Shown here piece by piece: positions 53,608-63,593 of a stretch of 64,000 nt of DNA (position 1 is its first letter; each line of letters starts with the position of its first letter). Location of the stretch: NCBI GenBank assembly GCA_963712815.1, contig CAVQJL010000012.1:930001-994000 (forward strand). The letters run 5' to 3'. The notes below the pieces were generated by a model. The model did not search any database and was not told the origin of the DNA. It saw nothing but the letters and a program-made list of their open reading frames with translations. Position numbers and translations under genes: made by a program. The stretch comes from RPQJ01 sp963712815. GTDB lineage: Bacteria; Pseudomonadota; Gammaproteobacteria; Steroidobacterales; Steroidobacteraceae.

Positions 53608-54654
53608 TCATCCTCCAAAGCCGGCATATGCGTGCCGGAAGCTCGAGTCCGCGGGCTCGACGCGCGCGCCGCCCGGCCCGAAACAGGGGTGCGCGTGCCA
53701 CGGCCTCGCCGCCGCGTCGGTCAGCGAATTGAGTCCGCGCATGTAGGGGACGGCTTCCCCGCGAAGCTCGTCGCGTATGCCGTCCCAGTCGGGAAACCGC
53801 TGGAACGCCGCGAGCCAGATCGCGCGGCCCGCCAGGTAACCGGACGCACCCGCCGCGTACGCGTAGTGCAGCACGCGCTTGAATTCGTCCATCCCCGCTC
53901 CGGCCGACAGCATCACCCAGGGGCGGCCCGCGGCGTGATCGAGCTCGTGGAACAGTGCCTGCACGGCCTGCGATCCCGGCGCGCCGGGCTCCGGCACGTC
54001 ACCCGCCGGCACCGGGCTCTCGAGCTTGAACAGGTCCACGCCGAAGCGCGGGTCGGCAAAGGCGCGCACGCTGTCGATGACGAGCCCGGCCTGCTTCGTC
54101 TTCATCTCGACGTAGTCACGCGTCTGCTCGGCGTCGCCCGCGAGCGGGTACACGAGCAGCTCGAAGACGAAAGGAATGTCGTAGCGCCTGCAGGCCTCGC
54201 CGATCCGGCGAGTGAATTCCTGCTGCGCGGCGCAGACCGCGGGGTCGCCGTCCGGACGGTACCAGGTGAGCACCTTCACGGCGTCGCCGCCCGCGCGCTT
54301 GATCTTCCCGACCGACCAGTCGTCGATCTCCGAGGACAGTCGGCCGCCCGCCGTCTCCTGGAAGATCGAGTCCTCGAGGGTGAGGATGAGTCCGAGCCGC
54401 GCGTCGAGCATCGTGACGCCGCGCGGATAGGCGTAATGCGGGTCGAGCAGCATCGCCGAGGACTCGCCCTGCAGCTCGCGGATCAGCAGCTCCTTGAAGC
54501 GCGCGACGTCCTCCCACGGAGCCTCGGGCGTGCCGCGCTTCGCCCTGATTGGATTCTTGATCGGTGGGCGCTGGTCCACCGCCGTCATCTTGTAGCGCCC
54601 GGCCGCATCCGCCATGCGGCGCATGCCCCAGTACTTGCCTGCGGAAACCGTCAT
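53608..54654 (-). CDS. Class I aldolase (LacD/YihT family; candidate sulfofructose 1-phosphate aldolase)
   Basis: This 348-residue class I TIM-barrel aldolase has TAVDQRPPIKNPI near the N-terminus, MLLDPHYAYPRG, GGDAVKVLTWYRPD, and the Schiff-base Lys region VDLFKLESPVP. WVMLSAGAGMDEFKRVLHYAYAAGASGYLAGRAIW follows. This family includes tagatose-1,6-bisphosphate aldolase LacD and E. coli YihT. With a YihV-like kinase next to it, cleavage of sulfofructose 1-phosphate to DHAP and sulfolactaldehyde is the preferred role. ATG 54654 follows AAGGGG. The C-terminus is about 50 residues longer than in LacD (WHAHPCFGPGG). Confidence 0.85.
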   Translation of the reverse strand: MTVSAGKYWGMRRMADAAGRYKMTAVDQRPPIKNPIRAKRGTPEAPWEDVARFKELLIRELQGESSAMLLDPHYAYPRGVTMLDARLGLILTLEDSIFQETAGGRLSSEIDDWSVGKIKRAGGDAVKVLTWYRPDGDPAVCAAQQEFTRRIGEACRRYDIPFVFELLVYPLAGDAEQTRDYVEMKTKQAGLVIDSVRAFADPRFGVDLFKLESPVPAGDVPEPGAPGSQAVQALFHELDHAAGRPWVMLSAGAGMDEFKRVLHYAYAAGASGYLAGRAIWLAAFQRFPDWDGIRDELRGEAVPYMRGLNSLTDAAARPWHAHPCFGPGGARVEPADSSFRHAYAGFGG

Positions 54655-54675
54655 GTGGGCCCCTTGCGTGTCGTG

Positions 54676-55578
54676 TCAGGCCGCGGGATACGCCGCGAGG
54701 AACCCGTCGAGCTCGGCGCGCGTGGGCGCGCCCGAGCGCCCGCCGGTCCGCTGCACCTTGAGTGCGGCGGCCGCGGAGGCGAAGCAAACTGCCGCGGCCT
54801 CGTCGCGGCCCTCGGCCAGCGCCAGCGCGAAGGCACCGTGCCAGACGTCGCCCGCACCGAGCGTGTCCACCACGGGCACCGCGAAGGCCGGGAATCGGCT
54901 CAGTTCGCCTTTGTCGAGCGCGTACACGCCCTCGGCGCCCGCGGTGACGGCGCACCAGCCCGGCAGGTCACGCCCGACCTCGACGAGCGCGCGCGCGGGA
55001 TCGTCGATGCCGCTGAAGTCGGCGAGCGCGTCGGCCGAGAAGGCCACGTGAGAGGCCTCCCGCAGCAGCGCACCGTCGGCCGGAACCGGGCGGTCGGCGT
55101 CGAGCACGCCCGGGAGGCCCGCGGCGCGGGCCTCGAACAGCGCCGCGAGCGCACCCTCGGGCCAGCGCGTGTCGACGAGCACCACGTCGGCGCCGGTGAC
55201 CCACGGAGCCGGAAGCCAGTCCGGGTCGGCTGGCAGAGCGGCATCGAGGTGGTTGACGATCATGCGCTCGCCGCGGGCGTCCACGATCACGGCGGAGACG
55301 GACGATGCGCAACCCGCGCAGCGCCGCACCAGCGTGCAGTCCACGTCGTACGACTGGAGCTCGGCGATGATCATGTCGGCCGCGGCATCCTCGCCGACCC
55401 GCGCGGCCAGCATCGCGCGCCCGCCGAGCAGCGCGATTGCTGCCGCCGCCGTCGCGGCGGGCCCGCCGCCCACGCTCTCGAAGCGCGTCGCCCGGAACTT
55501 CCTGGCCTGTTGCGGCAGCTCGGGCACGGTGAACACGAAGTCCTGCACTGCATGGCCAACGCACAGCACGGTCGGCAT
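54676..55578 (-). CDS. PfkB-family sugar kinase (sulfofructose kinase, YihV-like)
   Basis: The 300-residue ribokinase-type enzyme shows GGGPAATAAAAIALLGG (substrate loop) and VVDTLGAGDVWHGAFALALAEG (the GAGD with catalytic Asp). Comparison with E. coli YihV as I remember it places Lys27 in ARKFRA, Asn109 in MIVNHLD and Arg138 in LVDTRWP. These are the same residue numbers and contexts that bind the sulfonate in YihV. This is the strongest evidence in the window that the operon handles sulfofructose. It lies 11 bases after gntR and 21 before the aldolase gene. Confidence 0.88.
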   Translation of the reverse strand: MPTVLCVGHAVQDFVFTVPELPQQARKFRATRFESVGGGPAATAAAAIALLGGRAMLAARVGEDAAADMIIAELQSYDVDCTLVRRCAGCASSVSAVIVDARGERMIVNHLDAALPADPDWLPAPWVTGADVVLVDTRWPEGALAALFEARAAGLPGVLDADRPVPADGALLREASHVAFSADALADFSGIDDPARALVEVGRDLPGWCAVTAGAEGVYALDKGELSRFPAFAVPVVDTLGAGDVWHGAFALALAEGRDEAAAVCFASAAAALKVQRTGGRSGAPTRAELDGFLAAYPAA

Positions 55579-55589
55579 GGAAGCGTCCC

Positions 55590-56312
55590 TCAGGACAGGG
55601 TGACGGCGTACACGAGTTGCGTCGTGTCGCAGCGGCTCGCGCGCCATTCCACCCGCACGCCTTCGAGCGACAGCGCCACGCGGTCGATGTGCAGCAGGGG
55701 CGAACCCGGCTCGAGCTTGAGCCGGCGACAGTCCTCCTTGCGGGCGGTATCCGCTCGCAGTTCCTCCTCGGCCGAGACGATGTTGACCCCGTACTCGCGC
55801 TGGTACAGCGCGTACAGCGCATTCGGCAGCGGGGCGTGTTTCTCGAACCCGGCGAACACCGCCGCCGGCAGGACGATCTTCTCGAGGACGACGGGCTCGC
55901 CGTCCACGAGCCGCATGCGGTTGATCTCGAACACGTCGGCTCCGGGCTCCAGGGCGAGCCGCGCGACGTCGGCGGCGCGTGCCGGGCGGCGCTTGAGCGT
56001 GTCCCCGGCGCTCGTCGGCACGGCGCGCGATCCGCCGCCGGGCCGGGTGAGCCGGAAGAAGCGGAACAGCGCCCGCTCCTGCGTGTGTTCGGCGACGTAC
56101 GTGCCCTTGCCCTGCCGGCGGTCGATGAGGCTGTCGGCCGCGAGCGCGTCGAGCGCCTTGCGTACCGTGCCCTGGCTGACGTTCAGTCGCCCGGCGAGCG
56201 CCTGTTCCGAGGGCAGCGCCTCGCCGGGGCCCCACTCGCCCGTCGCGATCTGCTTCACGAGGAACTCGTAGACCTGCTGGTAGAGGGGCCGGTAGCGTGG
56301 TGACTCGTCCAT
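55590..56312 (-). CDS. GntR/HutC-family regulator of the sulfosugar regulon
   Basis: The 240-residue protein has an N-terminal winged HTH (YRPLYQQVYEFLVKQIATGEWGPGEALPSEQALAGRLNVSQGTVRKALDAL is typical) followed by a UTRA effector domain. That domain carries DRRQGKGTYVAEHT, FEINRMRLVDGEPVVLEKIVLP and LLHIDRVALSLEGVRVEW. HutC-class proteins sense small sugars or amino-acid-derived ligands and are mostly repressors. It is autogenously placed: the operator at 56386 lies 74 bases upstream of its ATG and also serves suyA. ATG 56312 follows GGGAGA; a longer start at 56372 would add 20 residues and reach the operator. Confidence 0.9.
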   Translation of the reverse strand: MDESPRYRPLYQQVYEFLVKQIATGEWGPGEALPSEQALAGRLNVSQGTVRKALDALAADSLIDRRQGKGTYVAEHTQERALFRFFRLTRPGGGSRAVPTSAGDTLKRRPARAADVARLALEPGADVFEINRMRLVDGEPVVLEKIVLPAAVFAGFEKHAPLPNALYALYQREYGVNIVSAEEELRADTARKEDCRRLKLEPGSPLLHIDRVALSLEGVRVEWRASRCDTTQLVYAVTLS

Positions 56313-56385
56313 GGGCGGTTCTCCCGGACCGAGCCCGCATCGTACGCGGCCGCTTGCGCCTGTGTCCATCATCTGCTGTATAGTA

Positions 56386-56398
56386 TCTTATATAAGAC
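56386..56398. promoter_or_regulatory. Candidate GntR operator between gntR and suyA
   Basis: TCTTATATAAGA (56386-56397) is a perfect 12-base palindrome, and CTTATATAAGAC (56387-56398) is repeated exactly at 49994-50005 in front of the TonB receptor gene. It lies in a 126-base divergent intergenic region, 41 bases before the suyA start codon and 74 before gntR, in the zone where both promoters must be. The regulator encoded next door is the obvious ligand. Confidence 0.75.
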
Positions 56399-56438
56399 TA
56401 GACGGCCCATGCCGGCCGTCCCCTACGGAGGACCCTGC

Positions 56439-56726
56439 GTGACCACCCCCCACCTGCTCGTGCACGACCCGAAGGACAACGTCGGCGTAGTGGTCGTCGA
56501 GGGCCTCGAGGCCGGCACCGAGATGCTGTGCGTCGTGACCCACGACAATTCGGACTTCCGCCTCGTGGCGCGGCAGGCGGTGCCGATCGGCCACAAGGTC
56601 GCGCTCCGGGACCTCGAGGCGGGCGACACCGTGATCAAGTACGGCCAGGACATCGGCCGCATCGTCGCCGACGTCAGCCAGGGCGAGCACGTGCACGTCC
56701 ACAACCTCAAGACCAAGCGCTGGTAA
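56439..56726 (+). CDS. suyA: (2R)-sulfolactate sulfo-lyase, small subunit (SAF domain)
   Basis: This 95-residue SAF-domain protein has VGVVVVEGLEAGTEML, VPIGHKVALRDLEAGDTVIKYG and ends HVHNLKTKRW, the pattern of SuyA. SuyAB cleaves (R)-sulfolactate to pyruvate and sulfite in the cytosol. UxaA and altronate dehydratase N-terminal domains are related, but the company of sulfolactate dehydrogenases favours SuyA. GTG 56439 has GGAGG seven bases upstream; an in-frame ATG lies at 56409. The large subunit follows 13 bases later. Confidence 0.88.
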   Translation: MTTPHLLVHDPKDNVGVVVVEGLEAGTEMLCVVTHDNSDFRLVARQAVPIGHKVALRDLEAGDTVIKYGQDIGRIVADVSQGEHVHVHNLKTKRW

Positions 56727-56739
56727 ACGGAGGCCCACC

Positions 56740-57912
56740 ATGAGCACGGGCAAGAAGATCTGGGCCTACCGCCGCGAGAACGGCCGCGTCGGCGTCCGCA
56801 ACCACGTCGCCATCCTCCCGGTGGACGACATCTCGAACGCCGCCTGCGTGGCTGTGGCGAACCACATCCAGGGCACGATCGCGCTGCCCCACGCCTATGG
56901 ACGCCTGCAGTTCGGCGAAGACCTCGAACTGCACTTCCGCACCATGATCGGCACCGGCGCCAATCCGAACGTGGCCGCCTGCATCGTGATCGGCATCGAG
57001 CCGGGCTGGACGCAGAAGATCGTCGACGGCATCGCCGCCACCGGCAAGCCCGTCGCGGGCTTCTGGATCGAGGGCAATGGCGACATCGCCACCATCGCCG
57101 CCGCCTCGCGGAAGGCCAAGGAGTTCGTGCACCAGACCTCCGGCCTGGTACGCGTCGAGTGCGACCTCGAAGAACTGTGGATCGCGGCCAAGTGCGGCGA
57201 ATCCGACACGACGACCGGGCTTGCCTCCTGCCCCACCGTCGGCAACATGTACGACAAGCTGGTCCCGGCCGGGCTCTATGGCTGCTTCGGCGAGACGTCG
57301 GAACTGACCGGCGCCGAGCACCTCGCCGCCGCGCGCGCCGCGACCCCGGAGGTGCGCGAGAAGTTCATGAAGACCTGGCAGGCCTACCAGGACGACGTGA
57401 TCGAGGCGCACAAGACCTCCGACCTCTCCGACAGCCAGCCCACCAAGGGCAACATCGCGGGCGGCCTGACCACGATCGAGGAAAAGGCGCTCGGCAATCT
57501 CGAGAAGATCGGCAAGAAGGTGAGCTTCATCGACGTGCTCGAACCCGCCGAGGCGCCGGCGCGCGGCCCGGGCCTGTACTTCATGGACACCTCGTCGGCC
57601 GCGGCGGAGTGCTGCACGCTGCAGGCGGCCGCGGGCTACGTGCTGCACATCTTCCCGACCGGCCAGGGCAACGTGATCGGCAACCCGATCATGCCGGTCA
57701 TCAAGGTCACGGGTAATCCGCGCACGGTCCGGTTAATGTCCGAGCACGTGGACGTGGACGTCTCCGGGATCGTGCGCCGCGAGATGACCATCGACCAGGC
57801 GGGTGACGCGCTGATCGACATGATCGTGCACACCGCGAACGGCCGCTACACGGCGGCCGAGGCACTCGGCCACCAGGAATTCGTGATGACCAAGCTTTAC
57901 CGGAGCGCCTGA
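56740..57912 (+). CDS. suyB: (2R)-sulfolactate sulfo-lyase, large subunit
   Basis: This 390-residue UxaA-family protein has AYRRENGRVGVRNHVAILPVDDISNAAC, ALPHAYGRLQFGEDLELHFRTMIGTGANPNVAACIVIGIEPGW and KCGESDTTTGLASCPTVGNMYDKL. QPTKGNIAGGLTTIEEKALGN, FMDTSSAAAECCTLQAAAGY and FPTGQGNVIGNP follow. The cysteine pair and Lys/His pattern are those of SuyB. The enzyme liberates sulfite from sulfolactate, so a sulfite export or oxidation step must exist elsewhere. GGAGG precedes the ATG. Confidence 0.9.
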   Translation: MSTGKKIWAYRRENGRVGVRNHVAILPVDDISNAACVAVANHIQGTIALPHAYGRLQFGEDLELHFRTMIGTGANPNVAACIVIGIEPGWTQKIVDGIAATGKPVAGFWIEGNGDIATIAAASRKAKEFVHQTSGLVRVECDLEELWIAAKCGESDTTTGLASCPTVGNMYDKLVPAGLYGCFGETSELTGAEHLAAARAATPEVREKFMKTWQAYQDDVIEAHKTSDLSDSQPTKGNIAGGLTTIEEKALGNLEKIGKKVSFIDVLEPAEAPARGPGLYFMDTSSAAAECCTLQAAAGYVLHIFPTGQGNVIGNPIMPVIKVTGNPRTVRLMSEHVDVDVSGIVRREMTIDQAGDALIDMIVHTANGRYTAAEALGHQEFVMTKLYRSA

Positions 57913-57918
57913 CCCGCG

Positions 57919-58938
57919 ATGAGCGAGCCCGTCCGACTGGCTCTCGCAGAGGCCGAGGCGCTCGCCTGCGAGGCTCTCGCCGCCAGCCGCACGAGCACCG
58001 CTAACGCGCAGGCAACCGCGCGCGCGCTGGTCGCCGCGGAAGCCGACGGCCAGGCCGGCCACGGCCTGTCGCGCGTGCCCTCCTACGCGCTGCAGGCGCT
58101 GGCCGGCAAGGTCGACGGCCACGCGACGCCGCGAATCGCGCAGGTCGCAGGGGCCGCGCTGCGCGTGGACGGCGGCTTCGGCTTCGCCTACCCGGCCATC
58201 GACCTCGCGATCGCGGCGCTGGCGCCGCTCGCGCACGAGCACGGCATCGCGGTCGCCGCCCTCCACCGCTCGCACCACTTCGGCCAGGCGGGCGCGCATG
58301 CCGAGCGGCTGGCCGAACGCGGCCTCGTCGCGATCGTGCTCGGCAACTCGCCCAAGGCCATGGCCTTCTGGGGCGGCCGGCGGCCGACACTCGGGACCAA
58401 CCCCCTGGCTTTCGGCGCGCCCCTGCCGGGCGGCGCCGATCCGCTCGTGATCGACCTCGCGATGTCGGTGGCGGCCCGCGGCAGGATCGTCGCCGCCGAA
58501 AAGGCCGGCAAGCCGATCCCGGGCGACTGGGCCGTCGACGCGCAGGGCCGCCCGACCACCGACCCGAAGGCCGCGCTCGGCGGCACGCTGCTGCCGATCG
58601 GCGGCGCCAAGGGTGGCGCGCTGGCACTGATGATCGAGATCCTCGCGGCAGCGGTCACGGGCGGCGCCTTCGGCTGGGAGGCGAGCTCGTTCTTCGACGA
58701 CCAGGGCGGCCCACCGAACATGGGCCACGTGCTGATCGCGCTCGACCCGGGGCGGCTGTCCGCCGGCCGGTACGATGAGCGCATGGCGACCCTGCTCGCG
58801 GCCATCGCCGCCGAGCCGGACGCCCGCCTGCCGGGCACACGCCGCCTCGCGAACCGCGCGCGTGCGGCGGCAAACGGCATCGCCATCCCGGCAGCGCTGC
58901 ACGACGAGATCCGCGCACTCGTCGAGCGGCCCGCCTGA
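57919..58938 (+). CDS. comC: (R)-sulfolactate dehydrogenase, Ldh/malate-type (ComC)
   Basis: This 339-residue protein of the YiaK/malate-lactate dehydrogenase family has ALVAAEADGQAGHGLSRVPSY, IAVAALHRSHHFGQAG, GTNPLAFGAPLPGG, IDLAMSVAARGRI and GGAKGGALALMIEILAAA. In sulfolactate users ComC reduces sulfopyruvate to (R)-sulfolactate, SuyAB's substrate. Together with SlcC it racemises (S)-sulfolactate. It lies seven bases after suyB. Confidence 0.85.
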   Translation: MSEPVRLALAEAEALACEALAASRTSTANAQATARALVAAEADGQAGHGLSRVPSYALQALAGKVDGHATPRIAQVAGAALRVDGGFGFAYPAIDLAIAALAPLAHEHGIAVAALHRSHHFGQAGAHAERLAERGLVAIVLGNSPKAMAFWGGRRPTLGTNPLAFGAPLPGGADPLVIDLAMSVAARGRIVAAEKAGKPIPGDWAVDAQGRPTTDPKAALGGTLLPIGGAKGGALALMIEILAAAVTGGAFGWEASSFFDDQGGPPNMGHVLIALDPGRLSAGRYDERMATLLAAIAAEPDARLPGTRRLANRARAAANGIAIPAALHDEIRALVERPA

Positions 58939-58970
58939 ACGCCCCGGCCGCGCCGGTTCGGAGACCCGTC

Positions 58971-59897
58971 ATGCCCGAGATCGTCATAACCGAATTCATG
59001 GACGAGGCTGCCATCGAGGCCCATTTCGCCGGGCGCGACGTGCTCTACGACCCGAAGCTCGTCGACGACCCGACGCGGCTCGCCGCCACCCTGCGCGAGG
59101 CGCGCGCGCTGATCGTGCGCAACCGCACCCAGGTGCGCGGCGCGCTGCTGGGGTCCGCCGTGCGGCTCGAGGTCGTCGGGCGCCTCGGCGTCGGCCTCGA
59201 CAACATCGACGTGCGCGCCTGCGAGGCGCGCGGCATTGCCGTGTACCCGGCGACGGGCGCCAATGACCTGTCGGTGGCCGAGTACGTGATCACGGCCGCG
59301 CTGATGCTGCTACGCCGGGCGTGGTTCGCCACGGCGCGCGTTGCGGCGGGCGAGTGGCCGCGCACGGAACTCATGGGTCGCGAGCTCGCCGGCAAGCGGC
59401 TCGGGCTCGTGGGCTACGGCGCCATTGCCCGCGTGACGGGACGCATGGCCCGCGACCTCGGCATGAGCGTCGGCGCGTACGACCCGCTGCTGCCCGAGGG
59501 TCACGACGCGTGGGCCGGCGCACTGCGCCAGTCACTGCCGGAACTGCTGTCCTCGAGCGACGTGGTGAGCCTGCACGTACCGCTCACCGACGCGACGCGC
59601 AACATGATCGACTCTAAATCGATCGCCGGCATGAGGCCGGGCGCGATCCTCGTCAACGCGGCGCGCGGCGGCGTTGTGGACGAGGAGGCCCTGTGCGCGT
59701 CGCTGCGCTCCGGGCACCTCGGCGGCGCGGCCCTCGACGTGTTCGCACGCGAACCGGTGGACGCGACCTCGGGTGCGCAGTTCGCGGGCCTTTCGAACCT
59801 GATTCTCACGCCGCACGTCGCCGGCGTCACCGAGGAATCCAACGTGCGCGTGAGCGCCGTCACGGCCGAGGCGGTCGCGCGGCACCTGGACGCATGA
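58971..59897 (+). CDS. slcC: (S)-sulfolactate dehydrogenase, 2-hydroxyacid type (SlcC)
   Basis: The 308-residue D-isomer-specific 2-hydroxyacid dehydrogenase has the substrate motif AREARALIVRNRTQV and NAD motif GLVGYGAIARVTGRMA. NAARGGVVDEEAL carries the catalytic Arg region, and LTPHVAGVTEESN holds the catalytic His. The ITEFMDEAAIE opening resembles characterised SlcC proteins. It oxidises (S)-sulfolactate to sulfopyruvate with NAD+. The stop overlaps the glpD start (ATGA), so glycerol genes are translated in the same operon. Confidence 0.85.
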   Translation: MPEIVITEFMDEAAIEAHFAGRDVLYDPKLVDDPTRLAATLREARALIVRNRTQVRGALLGSAVRLEVVGRLGVGLDNIDVRACEARGIAVYPATGANDLSVAEYVITAALMLLRRAWFATARVAAGEWPRTELMGRELAGKRLGLVGYGAIARVTGRMARDLGMSVGAYDPLLPEGHDAWAGALRQSLPELLSSSDVVSLHVPLTDATRNMIDSKSIAGMRPGAILVNAARGGVVDEEALCASLRSGHLGGAALDVFAREPVDATSGAQFAGLSNLILTPHVAGVTEESNVRVSAVTAEAVARHLDA

Positions 59898-61419
59898 GCC
59901 GGGAGCCGGCGAGCTACGACCTGCTGGTCGTCGGCGGCGGCATCAACGGCGCGGGCATCGCCCGCGATGCCGCGGGACGCGGCCTGCGTACCCTGCTCTG
60001 CGAGCAGCACGACCTCGCCTCGCACACCTCCTCAGCGAGCACGAAGCTGATCCACGGCGGGCTGCGCTACCTCGAGTTCTACGATTTCGGGCTCGTGCGC
60101 AAGTCGCTGCGCGAGCGCGAGGTCGTGCTCGCGGCCGCGCCGCACATCTGCTGGCCGCTGCGCTTCGTGCTGCCCCACGACGCGCACCTGCGCCCCGCCT
60201 GGATGATCCGGGCGGGCCTGTTCCTCTACGACCACCTCGCCCGGCGCCGCTTCCTGCCCGGGTCGAGTGGCGTGAACCTCCGCCGGCACCCCGCCGGCGC
60301 GCCGCTCGAGGCGCGCTACACGAAGGGCTTCGTGTACTCCGACGCGTGGGTGGACGACGCGCGTCTCGTGGTGATCACGGCCATGGACGCGCGCGAGCAC
60401 GGCGCGACCGTGCTCACCCGCACGCGCTGCGCGAAACTCGCGCGCAGCGGCGAGCGCTGGATGGCGACGCTCGAGCGCGAGGGCGGCGGCACGCTCGGGG
60501 TCGAGGCGCGTGCGGTGGTCAACGCCACCGGTCCCTGGGTGGACCGTTTCCTCGACGGCGCCACGCCCCTTCAGGCAGCGCGCCACCCGCGCCAGGTCAA
60601 GGGCAGCCACATCGTCGTGCCGAAGCTGTTCGGCCACGAGTTCGCCTACATCTTCCAGGGCGCGGACGGCCGCATCGTGTTCGCGATCCCCTACGAGGGC
60701 GACTACACGCTGATCGGCACGACCGAGATGGACTACACGGGCGACCTCTCGACCCCCGCGATCGCCGAGTCCGAGATCGAGTACCTGCTCGCCCTCGCCA
60801 ACCGCTACTTCTCGAGCGACCTCGGGCGCAAGGACGTGGTGTGGACCTTCGCGGGCCTCGGCCGCTGCTGGCCGACCCGAAGGACCGCGCCACCAGCGTG
60901 ACGCGCGACTACGTCCTCGACCTCGATACGAGCGGCGCGCCGCTGCTGTCGATCTACGGCGGCAAGCTCACCACCTGCCGGAAGCTCGCCGAGGACGTCG
61001 TGGACGCGCTGGCGCCCCGCCTCGGTTGCACCGCCCGGCCCTGGACCGCCGGGCAGCCGTTGCCCGGCGGCGACATGCCCCGAGCCGATTTCGACGCCTT
61101 CCTCAAGCATCTGACGGCACGCTACCCCGGCCTGCCCCGCGCGCTGCTGCACCGCTACGCCCGCGCCTACGGCACCCGCGCCGAGCGCATCCTTGCGGGC
61201 GCGGCCTCGCCCGCCGAGCTTGGCGAGGAGGTGCTGCCCGGGCTTCACGCCCGCGAGATCGACTACCTGCGCCGCGAGGAGTGGGCCCGGGACGCCGAGG
61301 ACATCCTCTACCGGCGCAGCAAGCTCGCGCTGCACGTGCCGGCCGACGGCGCGGCGCGACTCCAGCAATGGATGCAGTCCCACCCGGCCGCCGCGCCCGG
61401 AGCCGGGACCGTGGTGTAA
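59894..61419 (+). pseudogene. glpD: Glycerol-3-phosphate dehydrogenase (FAD), split by a one-base frameshift
   Basis: The first frame (ATG 59894 to about 60862) has VVGGGINGAGIARDAAGRGL, SSASTKLIHGGLRYLEFYDFGLVRKSL and GPWVDRFLDG. Protein-like sequence then moves to another frame with RPLLADPKDRATSVTRDYVLDLD, IYGGKLTTCRKLAEDVVDAL and a full C-terminal domain to 61419. A lost base near 60860 (in TTCGCGGGCCTCGG) explains it. GlpD oxidises glycerol 3-phosphate to DHAP at the inner membrane, feeding electrons to quinone. All catalytic parts are present on either side; the shift is likely an assembly error. Confidence 0.85.
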
Positions 61420-61443
61420 TCTCGCGGCCGACGAGAGGTTCCC

Positions 61444-62964
<1,521 letters not shown>

Positions 62965-63438
62965 ATGCCAGTCATTCGCCCCCCCGATCAGCACATCGAG
63001 AAGATCGAGCACTTCGACAAGGAGCACCCTAACCTGGAGTGCTGGCTGACTGAGCCCGGCCGCCTGACCCAGTTCGGAGCGTTCATCCACGTCCTCCAGC
63101 CCGGGACTCGGTCGTCAATAAAGCACTGGCACAGTGACGAAGACGAACTCGTTTACGTGCTGGAAGGAGAAGTCACGGTCATGGAAGGATCGACCGAGTC
63201 GCAACTGCAAGTGGGCGACGCGGCCACATTCAAGGCCGGAGAGCCTGCCGGCCATTCGCTGTGGAACAAGTCTGCAGCGCCGACAAAGGTCCTGGTGGTC
63301 GGAACCAGGGCACAGACTGATCGTGTCACGTACCCGGACCACGACCGCCAGCTGCACCGGGACCAATCCCAGCCAGAGGACAAGTGGACCGACATGCTGG
63401 GCAATCCCGCCTCAAACCCATACGCGGGATGGTCGTGA
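62965..63438 (+). CDS. Cupin-domain protein
   Basis: This 157-residue single cupin has the metal motif HWHSDEDELVYVLEGEV (HxH..E) and the second motif GHSLWNKS. The start ATG follows the glpK TAG without any gap. Composition is distinctly less GC-rich than the genes before it. Cupins of this sort are often sugar isomerases, dioxygenases or binding proteins; no specific function can be named. It is directly followed by an attC-like element, so it may be a cassette gene rather than part of the glycerol operon. Confidence 0.75.
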   Translation: MPVIRPPDQHIEKIEHFDKEHPNLECWLTEPGRLTQFGAFIHVLQPGTRSSIKHWHSDEDELVYVLEGEVTVMEGSTESQLQVGDAATFKAGEPAGHSLWNKSAAPTKVLVVGTRAQTDRVTYPDHDRQLHRDQSQPEDKWTDMLGNPASNPYAGWS

Positions 63439-63450
63439 ACCGCTCGGCGA

Positions 63451-63580
63451 AGGCCAACCCCTCGTTCAAGCTGACTCGCTACGGCAGGCGCTGCAAGCCC
63501 GGCCCGGGCCAGCCGGACTGTCGTCTCTGTCCGGGCCTGCAGTACCTACCGCCGCGGGCAGCCTAGCTCGAACGTTCGAT
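63451..63580. repeat. attC-like integron recombination element
   Basis: The 5' part CCAACCCCTCGTTCAAGCTGAC and the 3' part GCCTAGCTCGAACGTTCGAT are imperfect inverted repeats at the ends of about 130 bases. They match the arrangement of integron attC sites (AAC...CGTTCAAGC and GCTxAGCTCGAACGTT). The core sites GGCCAAC and GTTCGAT each differ by a base from the consensus RYYYAAC/GTTRRRY. Reading the stretch as protein gives only NPSFKLTRYGRRCKPG-like text, a known mark of such elements. It lies between two low-GC genes. No integrase gene is in the window. Confidence 0.55.
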
Positions 63581-63593
63581 CGCTGGAGAGGTG

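Noticed and set aside
53608..55578. Tagatose 6-phosphate pathway (LacC kinase and LacD aldolase).
   Set aside because: The kinase carries the YihV sulfonate triad and there is no LacA/LacB isomerase; sulfolactate genes are in the same regulon.
56439..57912. Altronate dehydratase or galactarate dehydratase (UxaA/GarD) as the meaning of the SAF + UxaA pair.
   Set aside because: Other uronate genes (UxaB, UxaC, KdgK) are missing, whereas ComC, SlcC and a YihV-like kinase surround it. The HVHNLKTKRW ending and subunit split match SuyAB.
63384..63566. A 60-residue plus-strand frame with NPSFKLTRYGRR.
   Set aside because: This is the typical conceptual translation of an attC-like repeat and is not a gene.
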